A stretch of 59,899 nucleotides of DNA from an uncultured bacterium (lineage in GTDB: Bacteria > Actinomycetota > Actinomycetes > S36-B12 > CAIYMF01), in NCBI GenBank assembly GCA_903826575.1, contig CAIKEU010000019.1, positions 1 through 59,899 on the forward strand, read 5' to 3'. The notes beneath the pieces are model-generated. The model saw only the letters and a list, made by a program, of their open reading frames with translations, made no database searches and was not told where the DNA came from. The number at the start of each line of letters is the position of its first letter. Position 1 is the first letter of the stretch. Positions 1 through 7,209 of this stretch are shown here, one piece after another. A program made the translations under genes and the position numbers.

Positions 1-545
1 GCGGCGGCCGCAACTCTGGCGATCTCTTCATATGAGTCGATAACGAAACTACCGACCCCGGCCGCAACGGCCGTTTCAATCTCGTCATGACCCTTGTTGT
101 TACCGTGGAATGAGATGCGATCAGGCGGGAAACCCGCGCGTAATGCGAGGGCCAATTCACCACCCGAGCACACGTCAAGGTTGAGACCCTCGTCGGCAAG
201 CCACCGAACAGTGGTGGCAGACAGGAACGCCTTGCCCGCGTAGTAGACCGTGCCCGGAATCTCGGTGTTGTCGTATGCCTGCCGGAATGCAGCCGCGCGA
301 GAACGGAAATCACCTTCGTCGAGAACGTAAAGCGGTGTGCCGAATTCATCGGCGATATCGCGGACATCAAGACCCGCTACCTCGAGTGACTGCTGACTTA
401 GGCCTTCGCCAGCGGCGCGAGAAACATTGATCGGCCAAACGACCGGTGAGAGTTCATGCAGTGATGCTGAATCGACCGGCGCTAGTGGCGCGCCCAAGGC
501 AGAGACCATGTCGCCATGACGGGGGCCCGCCGGATGTGCACGCAT
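1..545 (-). CDS. lysA: diaminopimelate decarboxylase, N-terminal part (cut by window edge)
   Basis: Reading the minus strand from an ATG at 545 gives about 181 residues of a fold-III PLP decarboxylase, and the frame is still open at base 1. The stretch YYAGKAF contains the lysine that binds PLP in this family. It is followed by LDVCSGGEL and by FHGNNKGHDEI, both typical of DAP decarboxylase. The enzyme converts meso-diaminopimelate to lysine in the cytosol. The ATG at 545 is the first possible start after an in-frame stop; an ATG at 509 is an alternative. The gene lies 54 bases downstream of argS on the same strand, the usual actinobacterial argS-lysA order, so co-transcription is likely. The C-terminal half is outside the window. 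Confidence 0.93.
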   Translation of the reverse strand, partial: MRAHPAGPRHGDMVSALGAPLAPVDSASLHELSPVVWPINVSRAAGEGLSQQSLEVAGLDVRDIADEFGTPLYVLDEGDFRSRAAAFRQAYDNTEIPGTVYYAGKAFLSATTVRWLADEGLNLDVCSGGELALALRAGFPPDRISFHGNNKGHDEIETAVAAGVGSFVIDSYEEIARVAAA

Positions 546-599
546 GGCACAAGGTTACTGGCGTGCACTTCCGTGGCGACGACTGGCTTCGCGCCGCGA

Positions 600-2267
600 C
601 TACATCCGTTCTGGTGCACTCACTCCCAGAATCCCAAGACCGTTCGCAAGGGTCTGACGCGCGGCCGCGCACAGCCAGAGCCGCGAAATGTTGATCGGCT
701 CGAGCTCAGCATCTGCACCGGGTAGAACACGGCAAACGTCGTAGAACTTGTGATACGCCGTGGCAAGTTCCTCGAGGTAGCGCGCAATGCGGTGTGGCTC
801 ACGAAGTTCAGCTGCCGATGCGACGACGCGTGGGAATTCAGCAATCGCGCCGAGGAGTGCAGCCTCGCGGTCATGCGTCAGTAGAGATGGGTCGAAATCC
901 GATGAGCGCCAATCGATTCCGAGATCCGTCGCACCGCGAAGCACCGATGAAATTCGAGCATGCGCGTACTGCACATAGTAGACGGGATTGTCGTTCGTAC
1001 GCGAAACAAGTAGATCGAGATCGAGAGTGAGCGGACTATCGACGGGGTACCGAATCAGCGAGTAGCGCGCCGCGTCTACGCCCACCTCGTCAACGAGGTC
1101 TTCAAGGGTAATCATGTTGCCGGCACGCTTCGAGAGCCGAACCTCTTCACCATCTTTGAACATCTTCACGAGCTGTCCGATCAAGACCTCGATGTTGACG
1201 TCAGGATTGTCACCAGCACAGGCCGACACCGCACGAAGACGATTAACGTAGCCGTGGTGATCGGCGCCGAGCAGGTAGATGCAGACGTCGAAACCGCGAG
1301 CGCGCTTGTCGACGTAGTAAGCAGTGTCAGAGGCGAAGTAGGTGAGCTCACCGTCTGCCTTGATGAGCACTCGGTCTTTATCGTCGTCGAATTCACTCGT
1401 GCGCAGCCATGTTGCGCCATCTAGCTCGAAAACGTGACCCTCGGCGCGCAGCTTCTCGAAGCCACGATCAACAGCACCCGACGAGTGCAAGGTTCGCTCG
1501 GAGTACCAGACATCGAAGTGGGTGTTGAAGTTGTCGAGTACGTCCTTCTGCTGCTGAAGCTGAAGCGCGTAGCCGGCTTCGCGGAATGCCTCGTAGCGAT
1601 CTGGCTCAGGCAGGCTGACGATGTTGGGGTCGGCAGCGACAACCTGCTTGGCGAGATCGTCGATGTAAGCGCCCTGATATCCACCCTCCGGCACGTCCGT
1701 GCCAAGAGCACGAGCCTCGATCGACTGACCGAACTTATCCATCTGGACGCCACGGTCGTTGATGTAGAACTCGCGGGCCGTCGTGGCGCCGGCAGCCTCT
1801 AGGACGCGAGCGAGTGCGTCACCAACCGCAGCCCAGCGGGTATGACCAAGATGTAGCGGGCCGGTTGGGTTGGCTGAAATGAATTCGACGTTGAAATGCT
1901 GACCGGCGTAACGATCGATGTGACCGTACGTCTCCCCCGCGACCACAACATTGCGAGCCGTTTCGCCTAGGGAAGCTGCGTCAAGGGTGATGTTAAGGAA
2001 GCCGGGGCCAGCGATGTCAACCTTGGCGACGCCGTCCACCTGACGGAGTTCGCCGGCGACAAGTTCGGCAACGGCGCGGGGATTACTGCCGGCTGGCTTG
2101 GCTAGAACGAGCGCGATGTTCGTCGCGTAATCACCGTGATCGAGATTCTTCGGGCGTTCGACCACAACCTCATCAGGGACTTGACCCGGCTCTAGATTGA
2201 GGTCGCCACGTTCTACGCACGTGACGACAGCGTGACGAATAGCGGCAGACAGTAGTTCGGGGGTCAT
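600..2267 (-). CDS. argS: arginyl-tRNA synthetase
   Basis: 555 residues, normal length for class I ArgRS. The N-terminal Add-1 domain covers roughly residues 1-100. The HIGH-type signature is HLGH at 139-142, preceded by ANPTGP. The KMSKS-type loop appears as RLSKRAGN. The C-terminal anticodon-binding DALR domain ends in the common PERM-type tail. The enzyme charges tRNA-Arg in the cytosol. It starts at an ATG at 2267, only about 48 bases from the divergently oriented tRNA-Arg(CCG) gene at 2315, so a synthetase and one of its substrates are back to back. It is probably the first gene of an argS-lysA operon. No anomaly seen. Confidence 0.97.
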   Translation of the reverse strand: MTPELLSAAIRHAVVTCVERGDLNLEPGQVPDEVVVERPKNLDHGDYATNIALVLAKPAGSNPRAVAELVAGELRQVDGVAKVDIAGPGFLNITLDAASLGETARNVVVAGETYGHIDRYAGQHFNVEFISANPTGPLHLGHTRWAAVGDALARVLEAAGATTAREFYINDRGVQMDKFGQSIEARALGTDVPEGGYQGAYIDDLAKQVVAADPNIVSLPEPDRYEAFREAGYALQLQQQKDVLDNFNTHFDVWYSERTLHSSGAVDRGFEKLRAEGHVFELDGATWLRTSEFDDDKDRVLIKADGELTYFASDTAYYVDKRARGFDVCIYLLGADHHGYVNRLRAVSACAGDNPDVNIEVLIGQLVKMFKDGEEVRLSKRAGNMITLEDLVDEVGVDAARYSLIRYPVDSPLTLDLDLLVSRTNDNPVYYVQYAHARISSVLRGATDLGIDWRSSDFDPSLLTHDREAALLGAIAEFPRVVASAAELREPHRIARYLEELATAYHKFYDVCRVLPGADAELEPINISRLWLCAAARQTLANGLGILGVSAPERM

Positions 2268-2314
2268 GGATTGAGCCTACCGACATGGGCGCTGATAGGG
2301 TCATTGCACTCCTG

Positions 2315-2386
2315 GCCCCCGTAGCTCAGGGGATAGAGCGGTGCCCTCCGGAGGCATGCGCGCAGGTTCGAATCCTGCCGGGGGCA
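2315..2386 (+). tRNA. tRNA-Arg, anticodon CCG
   Basis: A full cloverleaf can be drawn. The acceptor strand GCCCCCG pairs with CGGGGGC, discriminator A. The D-arm is GCTC/GAGC. The anticodon stem GTGCC/GGCAT encloses loop CTCCGGA, with anticodon CCG reading CGG. The variable region is four bases, and the T-arm GCAGG-TTCGAAT-CCTGC is intact. CCA is not encoded. The gene is followed at once by a 44-base perfect hairpin and three repeat units carrying copies of its 3' tail, so it is probably the anchor of the island described separately. Confidence 0.97.
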
Positions 2387-2430
2387 CGCCCTTTCCTAAC
2401 CTCGCACGAGTGCGGGGTTAGGAAAGGGCG
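2387..2430 (+). terminator. long perfect hairpin 1 after tRNA-Arg (terminator-like)
   Basis: A 20-bp stem with loop CGAG and one G-T pair begins on the base after the tRNA discriminator. It could stop or process the tRNA transcript, although the run of T after it is weak (TTCT). It is also the first member of the three-unit repeat array, so a terminator role is only one reading. Confidence 0.6.
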
Positions 2431-2498
2431 TTCTCATGACACAGTCAGGATTCGGGAGGAGAATCGCGAAAGCGATTCGACGGGTCCTGCCGGGGGCA

Positions 2499-2544
2499 CT
2501 TCCTATTTTTGATCCCACATGAGTGTGGGATCAAAAATAGGAAG
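2499..2544 (+). repeat. long perfect hairpin 2 of the array
   Basis: A 21-bp perfect stem with loop TGAG directly follows the second copy of the tRNA tail. Both arms differ from hairpins 1 and 3 over most of their length, yet pairing is complete, so the pairing rather than the sequence appears to be conserved. Confidence 0.85.
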
Positions 2545-2614
2545 TACTTATGACGCTGTCAGGATTCGAGGAGGCGGCCGTCAACAGACGGCCGACGGAC
2601 TCCTGCCGGGGGCA

Positions 2615-2658
2615 CGCCATTTCCTAACCTCGCATGAGTGCGGGGTTAGGAAATGGCG
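2615..2658 (+). repeat. long perfect hairpin 3 of the array
   Basis: A 20-bp stem with loop TGAG directly follows the third copy of the tRNA tail. It differs from hairpin 1 by a compensated pair: CCCTTT/AAAGGG in hairpin 1 is CCATTT/AAATGG here. TTTTCATGAC follows. Confidence 0.85.
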
Positions 2659-2721
2659 TTTTCATGACGCAGTCAGGTCCGGAGAATCGCGAAAGCGATT
2701 CGACGGGTCCTGCCGGGGGCA

Positions 2722-3183
2722 CTCAACTTCTTCAATGGTAACAAGGGATTTCAGCGATTTTCCGGATCTCGTGCCACATTTCGTGCCACTTGGGGCTTTC
2801 AGAGGCTTCCACTGGTGTGATTCGCCTCTTGCCCTGCCGGGCACTCCGCTTCGTGGAGCCAGAGGAGTCATCGCCGCGATCTTGATCGTTTGGCCGTGGC
2901 ACTGGGAGGGGAATGGAGGTTCGCGAACGTGACGCCATCGCCGATCTCTGCCCCCCTCGCGATGAACAGCCATGCGACGCCCAGCCGTGCCAGCATCACT
3001 CACCTGGTCGTCACTGTAACGGTCAGCATCGTTCTGGCACCAGACAACCTTCGGAACGATCGCACGTCAGAGAACGGCACAATCTGGGAAACCATTGCCC
3101 CGCATGGGCTCTCGTCTGGCGGAGCGACGGTCTTGCAATGCACATGTCTGCTGACCGTCTGAGACGCGTTCGCGGCCGATTGC
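2722..3183. other. gene-poor stretch with CGTGCCAC direct repeats
   Basis: No convincing gene: the open frames on both strands lack recognisable domains and overlap one another. CGTGCCAC occurs twice as a direct repeat at 2770-2777 and 2782-2789, shortly downstream of the last tRNA-tail copy. Short direct repeats beside a tRNA 3'-end copy are what arm-type sites of a tyrosine recombinase would look like. That reading is inference, supported only by the integrase remnant near 5 kb. Confidence 0.4.
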
Positions 3184-3657
3184 TCAAAGCGCTTTAAGGT
3201 CCTGGAATCGCGCCGCCTGCGCCGCGGCGGACTTCAGCGCCTCGAGGGACAGTTGCACCTCGCCGTCTTTCGGTTCGAGCATCGCCCAGCGGATGTGCAG
3301 TGTGGCGGACTTGGTTGCATCGAGGTCTAGGGGAAACCAAAGTCGAAACGTCCAGCGCTCCAGTCCGTCGTCAGATCGCCCGCCCTCCCCGGCTACGAGT
3401 TGTGACAGATGCGAATCGCCAACATCGCCATCCGCACTGAGTACCTCCAACCAGACCTGCGGCTCTTGCGAACCGCCTGGTCCATCAAGACCAAATCCCA
3501 GCGAGAGATCGCAGTCCTGACCCAATACGTCAAGGACGCAAAAGACGCCCTCCTCCGTTGCCGCAACTCCGTGAAAGACGGCGGTCGCGGAATCCCCCCG
3601 CGCGACCATCCAAACCGGGGTGCCCAGCTCCCGTGGAACGAGATCCCGGCGGGGCAT
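3184..3657 (-). CDS. hypothetical protein
   Basis: 157 residues from an ATG at 3657, chosen because AGGGAG lies eight bases upstream; the open frame extends to 3936 but would then overlap the neighbouring gene. The protein is soluble, without signal peptide or membrane segment. It has alternating hydrophobic stretches suggesting a beta-rich fold (WMVARGDSATAVFHGV, WTFRLWFPLDL, LHIRWAM) and a helical C-terminal tail. I do not recognise the family. It lies downstream of the secreted protein at 3714-4613 on the same strand and may be co-transcribed. It is in the tRNA-linked accessory region, so it may be island cargo. Confidence 0.6.
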   Translation of the reverse strand: MPRRDLVPRELGTPVWMVARGDSATAVFHGVAATEEGVFCVLDVLGQDCDLSLGFGLDGPGGSQEPQVWLEVLSADGDVGDSHLSQLVAGEGGRSDDGLERWTFRLWFPLDLDATKSATLHIRWAMLEPKDGEVQLSLEALKSAAAQAARFQDLKAL

Positions 3658-3713
3658 AACTCGCTCCCTGTTCAAGTGCGCGACTCGTTTCGACTCATTC
3701 CACTCACCCCGAC

Positions 3714-4613
3714 TCAGTAGACACAGACGTTGTCTGTCGTGTGACAAGTAGCGTCCGGCGTCTTCGCGCCATCCGCCGTGTACGACCCGAACGGATTGAG
3801 AAAGACCCACAAAGTGATGGCCACGGTGAGCACCGTTCCGTGGAGGGACCCTGTACTTGAGACGTAGTAGGTCCCCGAGCCCGACACATCGCCGGTGTTC
3901 GCGCTTCCGACAACGCCGCCGCGGTTGATCGCCCACAACTGGTAGTGCTTATTGCCGAAGTTTCCGGCGTTCGGCGAGTACAAGCACAGAGGGGAACCGA
4001 TCTTGCTCGTGACAGCGCCCGGATTGACAGTGACCGTGCAGGAGAATCGGTCCGTATCCGCTTGGCAGCCTTGTAGGTTGCAGAAGTGCGCTGCAACGAT
4101 CAACCCGATCTTGGTCCACGATGTCCGACCACTCCCGACGACGCCCCGTACCGCAAAAGAGTTGGGATCTCCGCCATCCACCGCCGCTACTGCCACCGTG
4201 TCGCTGGCAATGAGGGACGTTCCGGCCGACTCCACTGGGGTGGCGCTTCCGGGCGGCTGCGTGACAGCTGTGTGCGAGACAGATGCAAACTGTGTGCTGA
4301 TCCGACTTGACAGCGCCGACAGCTGATCGAGCTGCCTTTGCGCAGTGAGCGGCGAGGTCAGGCCTCGCAAGTCCAGTGAGTCACCAGACGCGATCGAAGA
4401 CTTCCACCCCTCGATGAGTGCCATAGCGTCCGTGCGGTACTGAGGGTCCTTGGCGGACATATTCGCGATCGCCTCAGCATCACTCTCATTGCCTGTCGTA
4501 ACGACCAGGATCTCTAGCTGCGAGCCGCCCATTGCCGGTTTAGCCCAGAGCAGCGGCGCCCAAATCGATGAAGCGGCAACTGCTACCGCGATCAGGACAA
4601 TTCGGCGCTTCAT
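3714..4613 (-). CDS. secreted hypothetical protein
   Basis: 299 residues from ATG at 4613. The N-terminus MKRRIVLIAVAVAASSIWA followed by LLWAKPAMG is a classical Sec signal peptide with cleavage near AKA/AKP. The open frame extends upstream to 4874, but that part has no family features and the signal peptide marks the start; GGGGAG is very close to the ATG, so an ATG at 4634 is a possible alternative. The mature part has a helical section with a Ser/Thr/Pro-rich patch, then a cysteine-containing half (CNLQGC, FSCTV, CLYS, TCHTTDNVCVY) that may form disulfides. It ends in -NVCVY. The family is not recognised. Probably exported; role unknown. Confidence 0.65.
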   Translation of the reverse strand: MKRRIVLIAVAVAASSIWAPLLWAKPAMGGSQLEILVVTTGNESDAEAIANMSAKDPQYRTDAMALIEGWKSSIASGDSLDLRGLTSPLTAQRQLDQLSALSSRISTQFASVSHTAVTQPPGSATPVESAGTSLIASDTVAVAAVDGGDPNSFAVRGVVGSGRTSWTKIGLIVAAHFCNLQGCQADTDRFSCTVTVNPGAVTSKIGSPLCLYSPNAGNFGNKHYQLWAINRGGVVGSANTGDVSGSGTYYVSSTGSLHGTVLTVAITLWVFLNPFGSYTADGAKTPDATCHTTDNVCVY

Positions 4614-4944
4614 AACTCCCCTAGGTTTGCGCATCGGGGAGTTCGTCCGAGAACCACCCGCCGGGGATGACATTACTCTCAGGTGGGACGTCGGAGGTAA
4701 CTTTCGAGGCACGACGGACGGGCACACGGCGCTACCGAACTGTTCGCGGGAGTAATCATCGAGCAGCCGGCAACTAATGCAACGGTGATACCGCATCCGC
4801 TCGACCCAAAAGGCCTGTAGCTCAAGGCGCATTGACAAGGTAAGAAAATGCCAGGGCTCGGGTTCAATCCTCAACTCCTACGGCGGTAGTTGCGATGAGG
4901 GCGCAATCCTTACCACGTGCCCGGTTGTTGGCTCAGCCCAGAAG
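4614..4944. other. noncoding stretch in accessory region
   Basis: No supported gene. A segment around 4810-4890 has tRNA-like words (GTAGCTCAA and GGGTTCAATCC), but no acceptor or T stem can be paired, so it is not called as a tRNA. Confidence 0.35.
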
Positions 4945-5169
4945 TCAGCCGGTGACGCTGCGGGCCTTGAGGTCGATTACCTTGCCCTGGGCGAGGGTGG
5001 CGCCGGTGGTGGCCGCCACTGCGGCTCCAGTGCGGCGTAGGTCGTGGACGTGCAGATCTGGGCGTCCGGCCGCCTCACGGTCGGGCCAGAACACCCTGTG
5101 GAGGCTGCAGACGGGGATGTAGCCGGCGTCGCGGCGGCTGAACACCGGCGAGTCCTGATGAGCGAGCAC
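4945..5169 (-). pseudogene. tyrosine recombinase (integrase) remnant
   Basis: A 74-codon fragment contains VFWPDREAAGRPDLHVHDLRRTGA, the well-known stretch around the HxxR catalytic box of actinobacterial phage-type integrases. The following ATTGATLAQ matches the family. The usual continuation (a segment like LMARLGHS and the catalytic Tyr) is missing: the frame runs into unrelated residues and stops. The N-terminal domains are absent too. It is a dead fragment of an integrase, consistent with an old integration event at the tRNA-Arg. Confidence 0.75.
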
Positions 5170-5319
5170 GTCTCGCTCGCGGTTGCGGCTCTGCGGAAGA
5201 CAGACGAAGCGACCCGAGAGCGAATCGCGAATCGTGTGATTGCTTCAGTGGGGAGCTACATGAAGGATGTGCGCGTTCACATCCCTGGCGCCGCCCGCTG
5301 CATTGTCGGAACGAAGTAG
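5158..5319 (+). pseudogene. C-terminal fragment resembling a SAM-dependent methyltransferase
   Basis: The plus frame ending at 5319 carries LAVAALRKTDEATRERI, a short helix, then YMKDVRVHIPGAARCIVGTK. This resembles the final helix-strand of class I methyltransferases, which often end in a hydrophobic strand after a DGR(V/I)-(I/L)P-like turn. The upstream part of this frame is antisense to the integrase remnant, so no Rossmann domain or SAM motif is present. A truncated gene tail is the best explanation; the family call is tentative. Confidence 0.4.
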
Positions 5320-5414
5320 AGCAATTCAGAGCCGACTACCCGGGACTTACTGCTTGATCGGAAACTGTCCGATAGGTTCACCACATCGGTCACGGGGCGC
5401 ACATAAGGATGACG

Positions 5415-7070
5415 ATGTCGGATTCAAAGATCACCACTGCATTCGTCGGCGGGTCCATCTTCAGTGACGCCCTCGGTGCACCGCAGCGTGCTGCCGTCGC
5501 GGTTCGAGACGGACGAATCGCCGCGATTGGAACCGATGAGCAGATTCGCGATCTCACCGACGCATCCACGGACGTCGTCGACATTTCTGGGAGGCTCCTG
5601 TCCCCCAGTTTTCAGGATTCGCACGCCCATCCGCTGCTCGCCGGCGTCAACATGCTTCTGTGCGATGTGCACGGCGCACACTCGGCAGACGAGACGATTG
5701 AGCTAGTACGCGCCTATGCCCAATCCCATCCCGATGTGTCATGGATTAACGGTGCCGGCTGGCACATGGGAGATTTCCCGAACGGCACGCCGACGCGGCA
5801 GATGCTCGACTCAGTGGTCCCAGATCGTCCAGTCTTCTTAACTAACCGCGATGGTCATGGCGCTTGGGTCAACTCGAAAGCCCTCGAAATCGCTGGCATC
5901 AACGCAGCCACCGCAGATCCGAGCGACGGCCGTATTGAACGTGAGCCCGACGGCTTCCCCGCTGGAACCTTGCACGAGGGTGCCATGTCTCTGGTTGATC
6001 GCTTAGTACCCGGCTCCACCCCGGACGCTGACTACGCCGGTTTGATGGCGGCACAGAAACACATGTTCTCTCTCGGCATCACCGGCTGGCAGGACGCCGC
6101 CGTCGGTGAGGTATTCGGCAACGATGACATCCTGCCGACGTACATCAAGGCCGCTCGCAATGGTGACCTGAAGGCTCGCGTCGTCGGCTGCCTATGGTGG
6201 GATCGCAACCGCAGTGCTGATCAAATCCAGGATCTGATCGATCGTCGCGCTGAGGCCGTGGTCGGACGATTCCGAGGAACCACGATCAAGATCATGCAGG
6301 ACGGCGTGGCCGAAAACTACACGGCCGCCATGACTGAGCCCTACCTCGACGGTTGCGGCTGTTCGACGGAAAACTCAGGCCTGAGCTTCGTCGACCCGAT
6401 CGCACTTCGCGAATACGTCACAACCCTTGATGCTGCTGGCTTCCAGGTGCACTTTCATTCGCTCGGCGACCGCGCCGTCCGCGAAGCGCTCGACGCCATC
6501 GAGGTTGCGCTCACGACGAATGGGCCGTCGGACAACCGCCACCACCTCGCCCACCTTCAAGTTGTACATCCCGACGACATTGCGAGATTTGCACGACTCA
6601 ACGCGACGGCCAACGCCCAACCGCTATGGGCATGTCACGAAGTGCAGATGGATGAACTCACGATTCCGTTCCTCGGTGAGCCACGATCGTCATGGCAGTA
6701 TCCGTTCGCAGAGTTGCTCCGTGCCGGCAGCCGTCTCGCGGCTGGTAGCGATTGGCCGGTCTCGTCAGCCAACCCCTTAGAAGGCATGCACGTAGCCGTG
6801 AATCGTACCGGCCCGGGAGCCACGGGAGCCTACGCAGAGCCGCTCTATGCGCACAACCAACTCACTCTGGCTCAGGCATACAGTGCTTACACCTCGGGGA
6901 CAGCACGCATCATGCATAACGATGACGTTGTCGGTCACCTAGCCGAAGGTGCGTACGCCGATCTCGTCGTTCTCGATCGCAACCCATTCGACGCCGCTAC
7001 GTCAACGATCGCGGACACCAACGTCACCCGCACCTATGTCGAGGGCGAGTTGGTTTACTCCGCGGAGTGA
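5415..7070 (+). CDS. amidohydrolase family protein (YtcJ-like, amidohydrolase 3)
   Basis: About 551 residues. Start ATG 5415 has AAGGA five bases upstream; the ATG at 5409 overlaps that site. Typical features in order: an N-terminal beta-sandwich half with ISGRLLSPSFQDSHAHPLL, where the HxH is a metal-ligand motif of the TIM-barrel amidohydrolases; FLTNRDGHGAWVNSKAL; DGVAENYTAAMTEPYLDG; VHFHSLGDRAVREALDAIE; LAHLQVVHPDDI; AAGSDWPVSSANPLEGM with the late metal-binding Asp; and a C-terminal LAEGAYADLVVLDRNPF. The family hydrolyses C-N or similar bonds in diverse substrates, so the substrate cannot be named. It lacks a signal peptide and is probably cytosolic. It is the first intact gene after the decayed island. 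Confidence 0.9.
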   Translation: MSDSKITTAFVGGSIFSDALGAPQRAAVAVRDGRIAAIGTDEQIRDLTDASTDVVDISGRLLSPSFQDSHAHPLLAGVNMLLCDVHGAHSADETIELVRAYAQSHPDVSWINGAGWHMGDFPNGTPTRQMLDSVVPDRPVFLTNRDGHGAWVNSKALEIAGINAATADPSDGRIEREPDGFPAGTLHEGAMSLVDRLVPGSTPDADYAGLMAAQKHMFSLGITGWQDAAVGEVFGNDDILPTYIKAARNGDLKARVVGCLWWDRNRSADQIQDLIDRRAEAVVGRFRGTTIKIMQDGVAENYTAAMTEPYLDGCGCSTENSGLSFVDPIALREYVTTLDAAGFQVHFHSLGDRAVREALDAIEVALTTNGPSDNRHHLAHLQVVHPDDIARFARLNATANAQPLWACHEVQMDELTIPFLGEPRSSWQYPFAELLRAGSRLAAGSDWPVSSANPLEGMHVAVNRTGPGATGAYAEPLYAHNQLTLAQAYSAYTSGTARIMHNDDVVGHLAEGAYADLVVLDRNPFDAATSTIADTNVTRTYVEGELVYSAE

Positions 7071-7209
7071 ATCCGACAGGGGGTGCGGCTTTAACTCAAA
7101 GCGACGAGTCACATACTCACTGTTTTACCTGTGGTCCGCTTGGGCGGAATTGCGATCGCTTAGGTGGTTCAGGAGGGCATGCACTCAGGGTGCTTCCTAT
7201 TATTGCGAA

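Larger units (their letters stand above)
2373..2721 (+). repeat. tandem tRNA-3'-tail / hairpin repeat array (three units)
   Basis: The last 14 bases of tRNA-Arg, TCCTGCCGGGGGCA (2373-2386), recur exactly at 2485-2498, 2601-2614 and 2708-2721, giving periods of 112, 116 and 107 bases. Between copies each unit has the same order: a long perfect inverted repeat with a four-base loop (CGAG or TGAG), a linker close to CATGACGCAGTCAGG, and a short hairpin. Short-hairpin stems are GAATCGC/GCGATTC (2461-2478 and 2684-2701) or CGGCCGTC/GACGGCCG (2575-2594). The last tail copy has no hairpin after it. The linker plus tail resembles the 3' half of the tRNA (CATG, CAGG, TTCG, CCTG in order) with a hairpin in the T loop. 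Function unknown; no reading frame is plausible across it. Confidence 0.9.

Noticed and set aside
2387-2721. Integron attC-like cassette sites
   Set aside because: The stems contain CCTAAC/GTTAGG, near the attC core, but they are perfectly paired without the unpaired extra bases attC needs, the first core position does not fit, and no integron integrase is in the window.
2662-3003. Minus-strand 113-codon frame after the repeat array
   Set aside because: It runs through the tRNA-tail copy and a repeat hairpin, has no recognisable domain and no good start.
4806-4885. A second tRNA gene
   Set aside because: D-arm and T-loop words are present but no acceptor stem, T stem or anticodon arm can be formed.
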